6,592 bases of DNA from Oscillospiraceae bacterium (lineage in GTDB: Bacteria; Bacillota; Clostridia; Oscillospirales; Oscillospiraceae), in the NCBI GenBank assembly GCA_017538775.1, contig JAFYIF010000121.1:1-6592 (forward strand), read 5' to 3'. Below, piece by piece: positions 1 to 5,238 of this stretch (its first letter is position 1; each line of letters begins with the position of its first letter). The notes below the pieces were generated by a model. It saw only the letters and a list, made by a program, of their open reading frames with translations. It searched no databases and had not been told where the DNA came from. The position numbers and the translations under genes are program-made.

Positions 1-742
1 AGACCAGCATGTGCAGCCGCCCGGAGACCACCAGGCCCTCCGCGTCGTCGGGAAAGATGTGGAAGTTGTGGTCCAGCAGACCGCCGACGCCGGGGATGCG
101 CCAGATGCCGCCGTGGGCGTGGCCCACCAGCAGCAGGTCCACGGGCAAGTCCGGATACAGCTCGGCCAGGTCGTTGCGGTGCCCCAGCATGAGCCGGAAG
201 CCCTCCGGGGCCGAGGCCGCCACCGCGTCCGGCGTCGGCATGTCCGCCGGGCCGCAGGGGTCCTCCACGCCCAGCAGCACGATGCTGTCCCCGCCCCGCT
301 CCAGCAGCGTCCACTCGTTGCGCAGATAGCGCACGCCGTGCCGCTCCAGCAGCGGGATCAGGCCGCCCAGCCGCCGGGCGGCCCACTCGTGGTTGCCGCT
401 GACATAGTAGACCGGGGCGATGGCCGTGAGCTGCCCCAGCAGGGCGTCGATCACCGAAAGGTCCGTGGACTCGTCCGCCAGGTCGCCGGTCAGGGCGATC
501 AGGTCCGGCTCCGTCGCCCGCACCGCCTCCAGCAGCCGGGCGTTGTCTTGTCCGAAGACCGCCCCGTGCAGGTCGCTGAGCTGGAGGATGCGGTAGCCCG
601 CAAAGCCCGCGGGCAGCCCGGGAAAACTGAGGCGGTAGTGCGTCGTCACCAGCCGGAGGTTGCTGTCCGCCGCAGCCAGGCCCAGCAGCAGGGCCAGCGC
701 CGCCAGCAGCCCCAGCAGCCGGCGCTTTTTCCGGGGCCTCAT
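1..742 (-). CDS. Membrane-anchored calcineurin-like metallophosphoesterase, YkuE/LpxG-like (3' end cut by window edge)
   Basis: Translation from the ATG at 742 gives 247 codons before the window ends. The start is basic (MRPRKKRR) and leads into a hydrophobic segment at about residues 9-25, so the catalytic domain probably sits outside the membrane on a signal anchor. The metallophosphoesterase motifs occur in order: SDLHG with D57 and H59, GDLAD with D87, GNHE with N117 and H118, LGHRND with H188, and GHAHGG with H208 and H210. These are the expected ligands of a dinuclear metal centre. The later IPGVGGLLDHN stretch and 'EGLVVSGRL' resemble the end of YkuE/YaeI-type enzymes, whose usual size is about 270-290 residues, so perhaps 25-40 residues are missing. 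In this family some members cleave UDP-2,3-diacylglucosamine, and others have unknown phosphodiester substrates; the substrate here is unknown. The start overlaps the stop of the upstream glycosyltransferase gene (ATGA, 739-742), with GGAG five bases ahead of the ATG, so translation is probably coupled. Confidence 0.9.
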   Translation of the reverse strand, partial: MRPRKKRRLLGLLAALALLLGLAAADSNLRLVTTHYRLSFPGLPAGFAGYRILQLSDLHGAVFGQDNARLLEAVRATEPDLIALTGDLADESTDLSVIDALLGQLTAIAPVYYVSGNHEWAARRLGGLIPLLERHGVRYLRNEWTLLERGGDSIVLLGVEDPCGPADMPTPDAVAASAPEGFRLMLGHRNDLAELYPDLPVDLLLVGHAHGGIWRIPGVGGLLDHNFHIFPDDAEGLVVSGRLHMLV

Positions 743-2271
743 GGCGTCTCCGGGACGCAGAGGGCGAAGACGCCGTAGCGCCCCAGCACCGCGCCCTGCT
801 CCTGGCCGCCCCAGCAGATGCATACCCGGGCCGCCTCAATGTCGCGGAACTCGTAGCCCGCGAAGCGCTCCACCTGGCGGAAGGCGGCGTTTTCATCCTG
901 GTACTCCACCGTGTCCACGAAGCAGTCCGGCGGGACCCGGGCGTAGAACAGGGCGAAGATATAGGGCTGGTTGACGGTGGAAGTGATGTAGATGGGGCGT
1001 TCCTCCAGCGCTTCGGCGGCCTGGATGGCCTCCCCCAGGCCGGGGAAGTAGTTGACGTTGCCCCCGCCGCCGAAGGCGCGGACATAGTGGACGGAAAAGA
1101 GCAGACAGCAGGCCAGCAGACCCGCCACAGGCAGGGCCGCCCAGTCCCCCAAACGGGACAGCAACAGATGGATCCCCAGGGCGGAGAAGTAGACCAGCGG
1201 CAGCCAGAGCATGTTCAGGCGGTTGATGTTGCCGCTGATCAGGGCCGCGCAGAGCAGGCCGCACCAGACCGCGTCCCGCAGATGGGCCTCCAGCGTCCGG
1301 TCCCGGCGCTGGAAGACGGAGGCGCCCAGGCCCAGCACGGCGGTGGGCAGTCCGAAGAAATACAGCAGGCCGCCCTGCCAGACCGGGAGGGCGTTCCAGA
1401 TCAGCCCGTCGCTCTGGGTCCACAGCAGCTGTCCCAGGTCCCGGAGGTTCTGAATCGCCGCCGCCAGACCGCCGCCGCCGAAGACGCTGGTGGCCGCCTG
1501 GCGGCCCTCAGTCAGCTTCGGCAGGGTGAGGCCGAAGACCTCCACGGTGTGCAGGCCCAGGGCGCTGATGAGCTGGGCTCCGGCGATGGGCAGGGCCAGC
1601 AGGCCGAACAGCCCCAGGGCGCAGAGGCTCGGGGCCAGGCGCAGCTCCCGCCGCAGCCGCAGCGCTGCCAGCAGCAGGAAGGGCGGCAGGAAGAAGAAGG
1701 CGGTGCCGTAGGCGTAGAGGGACAGGCCGAAGGCGGCCCCCGCCCCCAGCAGGGCCCAGGGCCGCTCCCGGGACAGGACCAGGCACCAGATCCCGAGCAG
1801 CAGGAAGCAGGGCAGCAGATTGCTCTCCAGCCCCCAGCGGGAGAGCATGATGTGCCAGGGGTTGAGGGCCAGCACCAGCAGCGCCGTGAGGCCGAAGCGC
1901 GGCCCCCGGGTCCGCCGGGCCAGCCGCCAGAAGACGAAAAGCGTCAGACAGCCGCTCAGCGCGTTGGGCAGCCGGGTGCTGAGCTCGCTCAGGCCAAGCA
2001 GCGCCACGCCCGGCATGGCCAGATAGCTCATCAGGGCGTTCTGGCCGCTGCCCCAGGCGGTCAGCAGCACGGGGCAGGCGTTGCCGCAGCGGTCCATGCC
2101 GTAGCGCAAAATCGCCCAGGCCTCGTAACCGGCGCTGGCCTCGTCCTGGTTCAGCCCCACAGGGAGCTGCCCCAGCAGCGCCAGCCGCAGCGCGCAGCCC
2201 AAAATCAGCAGCAGCACGGCCAGGGCGGTCTCATGCCGGTCCAAAAAGTACAGGAATCTCGTTTTTCGCAT
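739..2271 (-). CDS. Multi-pass GT-C-fold glycosyltransferase, ArnT/PMT (GT39/GT83)-like
   Basis: This is a 510-residue integral membrane protein with roughly nine to eleven hydrophobic segments. The first TM helix (about residues 15-34) is followed by an external loop with NQDEA (D43, E44), the acidic site that binds metal and the lipid-linked sugar donor in GT-C enzymes. STRLPNAL (R100, P102) after the loop and NPWHIMLSRWGLE (about 137-149) fit the PMT_2/ArnT pattern. After the last TM helix, the final 110 or so residues form a soluble, probably extracytoplasmic domain beginning near GEAIQAAEALEE. Family members move a sugar from a polyprenyl-phosphate carrier to a lipid, polymer or protein on the outer face of the membrane; donor and acceptor here are unknown. 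The ATG at 2271 is chosen because GGGGAGG lies eight bases upstream. The frame is open to an ATG at 2376, but the added 35 residues are not membrane-like and lie over the regulatory hairpins. It is first in a leftward unit and overlaps the phosphoesterase by four bases. Confidence 0.88.
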   Translation of the reverse strand: MRKTRFLYFLDRHETALAVLLLILGCALRLALLGQLPVGLNQDEASAGYEAWAILRYGMDRCGNACPVLLTAWGSGQNALMSYLAMPGVALLGLSELSTRLPNALSGCLTLFVFWRLARRTRGPRFGLTALLVLALNPWHIMLSRWGLESNLLPCFLLLGIWCLVLSRERPWALLGAGAAFGLSLYAYGTAFFFLPPFLLLAALRLRRELRLAPSLCALGLFGLLALPIAGAQLISALGLHTVEVFGLTLPKLTEGRQAATSVFGGGGLAAAIQNLRDLGQLLWTQSDGLIWNALPVWQGGLLYFFGLPTAVLGLGASVFQRRDRTLEAHLRDAVWCGLLCAALISGNINRLNMLWLPLVYFSALGIHLLLSRLGDWAALPVAGLLACCLLFSVHYVRAFGGGGNVNYFPGLGEAIQAAEALEERPIYITSTVNQPYIFALFYARVPPDCFVDTVEYQDENAAFRQVERFAGYEFRDIEAARVCICWGGQEQGAVLGRYGVFALCVPETP

Positions 2272-2279
2272 GGCGGAAG

Positions 2280-2286
2280 CCTCCCC
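2280..2286 (-). promoter_or_regulatory. Ribosome binding site that fixes the GT-C start at 2271
   Basis: Read on the minus strand this is GGGGAGG, eight bases before the ATG at 2271. No comparable site precedes the in-frame ATG at 2376, which supports the shorter 510-residue protein. Confidence 0.75.
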
Positions 2287-2305
2287 GGAAACAGGATACG
2301 GGACC

Positions 2306-2314
2306 AGAATACCA
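2306..2314 (-). promoter_or_regulatory. Candidate extended -10 promoter for the leftward GT-C/phosphoesterase unit
   Basis: The minus strand reads TGGTATTCT, which fits the extended -10 pattern TGnTATnnT. There is no good -35 box: at a 17-base spacing the position holds only TTTTTT (2329-2334), so the promoter would rely on the TGn extension. A start near 2299 would give a short leader of about 28 bases before the ATG at 2271. This is read from pattern only. Confidence 0.45.
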
Positions 2315-2319
2315 CAGTT

Positions 2320-2352
2320 TCCCGGACGAAAAAAGGGGTTTTTTGTCCGGGA
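2320..2352. repeat. Perfect inverted repeat / hairpin over the leftward -35 region
   Basis: TCCCGGAC (2320-2327) pairs with GTCCGGGA (2345-2352). Inside, AAAAAA (2329-2334) can pair with TTTTTT (2339-2344) across a GGGG loop, leaving one bulged G at 2328. The result is a 14-bp stem with a 4-base loop. It covers the -35 position of the candidate leftward promoter. It could act as a DNA operator for a dimeric regulator, or as an RNA hairpin if the leftward transcript starts further upstream. No T tract follows on either strand, so it is not a typical terminator. Confidence 0.6.
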
Positions 2353-2358
2353 TGCGGG

Positions 2359-2393
2359 AAAACAAAAAGCGCACAAAAAGCTCCCGTGCGCTT
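2359..2393 (-). terminator. Intrinsic-terminator-like hairpin inside the divergent gap (minus strand)
   Basis: AAGCGCAC (2367-2374) pairs with GTGCGCTT (2386-2393) around an 11-base loop. On the minus strand the GC-rich stem is followed at once by TTTTTGTTTT (2368 down to 2359, sharing the outer A-T pairs), the shape of a Rho-independent terminator. Its position is odd: it lies upstream of a divergent gene and not after one. It could block leftward read-through from the rightward promoter region, or be an attenuator if the leftward unit has a further upstream promoter. The stem has only six strong pairs, so the call is tentative. Confidence 0.4.
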
Positions 2394-2408
2394 CTCCGTA
2401 TCTTGGCC

Positions 2409-2437
2409 TTGCTTTTCGCGCCCCTTCGAGCTATACT
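2409..2437 (+). promoter_or_regulatory. Sigma-A-type promoter for the rightward three-gene unit
   Basis: The -10 box TATACT (2432-2437) matches five of six consensus bases. Exactly 17 bases upstream is TTGCTT (2409-2414), which keeps the TTG core of the -35 box. The stretch after it is A/T-rich (2438-2450) within otherwise GC-rich DNA. A start near 2444 gives a leader of about 70 bases before the ATG at 2513, which has GGAGG at 2499-2503. Confidence 0.6.
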
Positions 2438-2512
2438 GAATAAAATATTCCGGAGCCGCGGTGCGCCCCGCTGCTTCGTCGAAATCCAACCGGAGGCCGG
2501 AGGAACCCTGCC

Positions 2513-3742
2513 ATGAAGCTGCTGTCCCTGTGTCTGTGCCTGGCGCTGCTGCTTGCCGCCTGCGCCGCCCCCGCCGCGGAGGAGACGGACTGGACGCCGG
2601 TCCAGATCGTCCTGGCCGTGGAGACCGGGCAGCTGCTCCCCTATGTCCAGGCGGATCGGATGGACGAGCTGCCCACGCTGCGCATGAGCCGGCCCGGCGA
2701 CGCGGCCTTCGAACGCTGGCTGACGCAGCTGGGGCTGGACCCCGCCGCCGTCGCGGACGGGGCGCTGGTGCTGGCCGAAGGGCCCTACGCCATGGAGTTT
2801 TCGGCGCTGCTGCTGCCCGACGCGGAAGCAGCCGCCCGGGCCGCCGAGGCGCTGGAGGCCTACCGCGCCGCCCGGACCGTGGACTTCACCGGCTACGCGC
2901 CGGAGCAGGAGGCGCTGTTGCGCACTGCTGCGGTGCTGCACCGGGGGCGGGTGGCCGCGCTGTTCGTCTGCCCGGAGCCGGAGACGGCGGAACAGTCCTT
3001 TGCCCGCTGCTTCTCCGAGCCGCCGCCGGAAAACTTCCCCGACTGGCTCTTTGACCCGGAACCCACGCCCACCCCCGCGCCCACGGAGGCCCCGGCGGAC
3101 GACTGGGACTATGACCACGACCGGCTGACGGCGGCCTGGGACGCGGGGGACTGGTCGGACCTGCACGAGAAGGACCGGGCGATATTGGACACGATTGCGG
3201 CGCTGCTGGACGAGCTTGCCCGCCCCGGCCAGAGCCTGCCGGAGCTGGAGCTGGCCATCCACGACTGGATGGTGGACCACATGGCCTACGACACCGCCAC
3301 GCTGGAACGCTACGGCGGCATCCCCGACCCGGACAACGACAACCCCTATGGGGCGCTGGTCCACGGGCTGGGCATCTGCGAGGGCTACACCAGCAGCTTC
3401 CAGCTTCTGATGGACTTGATCGGCATCCCCTGCCTCAGCGTCAAGGGGCACAGCGACAACGGTCGGGAGTACGGCGAACACGCCTGGAACCAGGTGCTGC
3501 TGGACGGGGACTGGTATGTGGTGGACGTGACCTGGGACGACCCGCTGACCGACCGGGAGCTGCCCGCTGCCTATCACCACCGATATTATAACGTCACATC
3601 CGACGGCATCCGGCGCAACCACTTCTGGGACGAAGAGGCCGTCCCCGCCGCCCGCGGGACCCGCTACGCCTGGGCCGTCGGGGACGCCGGCCCCTACCAG
3701 GCGGAGACGGCGCTCACGGGCCTGCTGGACGGCACGAACTGA
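2513..3742 (+). CDS. Surface lipoprotein: DUF4358-like domain fused to a transglutaminase-like domain
   Basis: A 409-residue protein with a lipoprotein signal: a hydrophobic stretch and the lipobox LAAC with lipidated Cys17. The start has GGAGG nine bases upstream. Residues about 25-170 resemble the DUF4358 domain of clostridial lipoproteins, including the YAPEQEALL stretch (128-136) and a following beta strand around 145-153; this assignment is from memory of the pattern. A PTPTPAPTEAP linker (184-194) leads to a transglutaminase-like (papain-fold) domain. Its triad is visible: Cys289 in GICEGY, His323 in GEHAWN, and Asp338 in WYVVDVTWDDP. Family members act as transglutaminases, proteases or amidases, so the reaction and target are not known; the enzyme would act on the outer face of the membrane. 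It is first in a rightward unit, 32 bases before the SLH gene. It may hydrolyse or cross-link wall-associated proteins or peptides; this is inference. Confidence 0.9.
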   Translation: MKLLSLCLCLALLLAACAAPAAEETDWTPVQIVLAVETGQLLPYVQADRMDELPTLRMSRPGDAAFERWLTQLGLDPAAVADGALVLAEGPYAMEFSALLLPDAEAAARAAEALEAYRAARTVDFTGYAPEQEALLRTAAVLHRGRVAALFVCPEPETAEQSFARCFSEPPPENFPDWLFDPEPTPTPAPTEAPADDWDYDHDRLTAAWDAGDWSDLHEKDRAILDTIAALLDELARPGQSLPELELAIHDWMVDHMAYDTATLERYGGIPDPDNDNPYGALVHGLGICEGYTSSFQLLMDLIGIPCLSVKGHSDNGREYGEHAWNQVLLDGDWYVVDVTWDDPLTDRELPAAYHHRYYNVTSDGIRRNHFWDEEAVPAARGTRYAWAVGDAGPYQAETALTGLLDGTN

Positions 3743-3760
3743 GGCGGCGCACGATGGAAC

Positions 3761-3767
3761 AAGGAGG
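3761..3767 (+). promoter_or_regulatory. Ribosome binding site that fixes the SLH gene start at 3775
   Basis: AAGGAGG ends seven bases before the ATG at 3775. An in-frame ATG at 3754 lies upstream of this site and would put the ribosome binding site inside the coding region, so 3775 is the better start. Confidence 0.85.
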
Positions 3768-3774
3768 AAACGCG

Positions 3775-5220
3775 ATGGAGAGACCTTGCCCGCTCTGCGG
3801 CAGAGAAAACCGCCCCCGGGCGCGCAGCTGTCACTACTGCGGCCAGAAGCTGCCCCCTCTGGCCGAGCCCGCGCCCAGGCAGGGCCACGGCTTCGGCAGC
3901 TTCGCGGCCTTTGTGGGGATTTTTCTGCTGCTCGTGGCGCTGCTGTACACCGGCTTTGTGACGCCGGGCTTTTTCCGCTTCGAAGCGGAGGAGGTGCCGG
4001 AACCGGAACCCACGCCGCAGCGTCTGGCCGCCGCGCAGACGCAGCCGCCCGCGCCGGAACCCGAACCGGAACCGACGCCGACGCCGACGCCCCGGACAGC
4101 CCTGTTCCGCAACCCCTTTGTGGATGTCATCGAGACGGACGAGAGCTTCCAGCCCATCGCCTGGGCCATTGACGAGGGCATTGCCTCCGCCTCCGGTCCC
4201 CTGTTCCGGCCCCAGGACGGCTGCACCCGCGCCCAGGCGCTGACCTTCCTCTACCGGGCCATGGGTTCCCCCCACCCCGGCCGGGGACGGAGTCCCTACG
4301 CCGACGTGAAGTCCGGGACCTGGTTTTATTCCCCGGTCCTCTGGGCGCTGGAGCAGGGGGTGATCTCCGAGTCCGAGGACGCCCACTTCTACCCCACCGA
4401 GCTCATCACCCGCGCCCAGGCCATCACCATCCTCTACCGGGTGGCGCTGAACGCGGGCCTGGCCGAGGAACCCCAGGACACCGAGGACAGCCCCTTCTGG
4501 GACATTTCCAGCTATGACTACTTCTATGACGCGGCCATCTGGGCCTACCGCAGCGGCGTCAGCTTCGGCATCGACGACGGCTGCTTCGGGGCCTGGTCGG
4601 CGGTGAACAAGGCGCAGATGCTGACCTTCCTCTACCGGGTCTTCGGCGAGGAGGCCAGCTACCAAAACCGGGACACCGCGCCGGACTTTGAAAAGCTTGG
4701 CATCATCTGCGACATCGAGGTGGGCGTGCCCGTCTCCGTCAGCTCCGTGGACTACAACCGCTACGGCTATGTCATCCCCGGCACCATGACGGTGGAGCGC
4801 TATGAGGTCTTCCAGTCCGACGACCGCCACGCGCCGAAGGCCGGCTGTGAGTGGCGCTCTGTCACCTTCACGCTGGACTTCCGGGGCGTCAACGCCAACA
4901 GCTTCGGGGTGGCCAGTCTGAAGTACTGCCGCACGGACTACTATCACATCCGCCTGTTCGACGAGACCTGCGTCTTCGGCGAGCAGGGGGAGTTTACCGC
5001 CGCGATCCTCTGGAACGGGGAACGGACGGAGCTGAACGGGCGCTTCGTCCGGGAGACGCCGGAGCGCTATTTCTACCGCTACACCTACGACATCCAGGTC
5101 CCCACGGGCTATGACGGCTTTGTGGCGGGCTTCATGGTGGACGCCGTCTACGACCCGGAGGGCAGCCATCTGTATGAGTACTATAACCCCGGGGACTTCT
5201 GGCTGTTCCGGCTGAACTGA
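3775..5220 (+). CDS. Zinc-ribbon, single-TM, triple-SLH cell-wall-binding protein with an unassigned C-terminal domain
   Basis: A 481-residue protein with four parts. Residues 5-22 form a zinc ribbon with two CxxC pairs (CPLC, C5/C8; CHYC, C19/C22). Residues about 41-61 are one TM helix. A Pro/Glu/Thr linker (about 74-107) resembles a wall-spanning spacer. Three S-layer homology repeats follow: about 113-164 (NPFVDV to TRAQALTFLYRA), 173-224 (SPYADV to TRAQAITILYRV) and 239-290 (SPFWDI to NKAQMLTFLYRV). SLH repeats bind wall polysaccharide through the TRAE-like motif; here two read TRAQ and the third reads NKAQ without the arginine, so it may bind weakly or only help folding. Residues about 305-481 are beta-rich with many aromatics, and I do not recognise them. 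With no cleavable signal, the likely topology is zinc ribbon inside and SLH plus C-terminal domain outside. It sits between the transglutaminase-like lipoprotein and a glycosyltransferase gene, 18 bases from the latter. Confidence 0.88.
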   Translation: MERPCPLCGRENRPRARSCHYCGQKLPPLAEPAPRQGHGFGSFAAFVGIFLLLVALLYTGFVTPGFFRFEAEEVPEPEPTPQRLAAAQTQPPAPEPEPEPTPTPTPRTALFRNPFVDVIETDESFQPIAWAIDEGIASASGPLFRPQDGCTRAQALTFLYRAMGSPHPGRGRSPYADVKSGTWFYSPVLWALEQGVISESEDAHFYPTELITRAQAITILYRVALNAGLAEEPQDTEDSPFWDISSYDYFYDAAIWAYRSGVSFGIDDGCFGAWSAVNKAQMLTFLYRVFGEEASYQNRDTAPDFEKLGIICDIEVGVPVSVSSVDYNRYGYVIPGTMTVERYEVFQSDDRHAPKAGCEWRSVTFTLDFRGVNANSFGVASLKYCRTDYYHIRLFDETCVFGEQGEFTAAILWNGERTELNGRFVRETPERYFYRYTYDIQVPTGYDGFVAGFMVDAVYDPEGSHLYEYYNPGDFWLFRLN

Positions 5221-5238
5221 GGCATGGGAGGTAGGGAC

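Noticed and set aside
11..778. 255-codon open frame on the plus strand opposite the metallophosphoesterase
   Set aside because: The translation is low-complexity (His/Gln/Arg/Val), and the opposite strand shows all metallophosphoesterase motifs.
2272..2376. Upstream ATG at 2376 for the GT-C gene (adds 35 residues)
   Set aside because: The added residues are not membrane-like, the region carries hairpins and a promoter candidate, and GGGGAGG is placed correctly for the ATG at 2271.
1087..2439. 450-codon open frame on the plus strand opposite the GT-C gene
   Set aside because: The product is a Gln/Gly/Pro-rich string without structure. The minus strand encodes a good multi-spanning membrane protein over the same bases.
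2231..3622. 463-codon open frame on the minus strand opposite the transglutaminase-like lipoprotein
   Set aside because: It crosses the divergent promoter region and runs antisense to a gene with a lipobox and an intact catalytic triad; the translation has no recognisable motif.
3754..3774. Upstream in-frame ATG at 3754 for the SLH gene
   Set aside because: The AAGGAGG ribosome binding site at 3761-3767 lies after it and is correctly spaced for 3775.
4000..4095. Repetitive GAACCGGAACC/ACGCCGACGCC tract as a possible DNA repeat element
   Set aside because: It is explained by the Pro-Glu/Thr-Pro linker it encodes in the SLH protein, similar to the shorter linker in the lipoprotein gene.
5224..5238. 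Upstream in-frame ATG at 5224 for the GT-B gene
   Set aside because: The GGGAGG site at 5226-5231 overlaps it and is spaced for the ATG at 5239.
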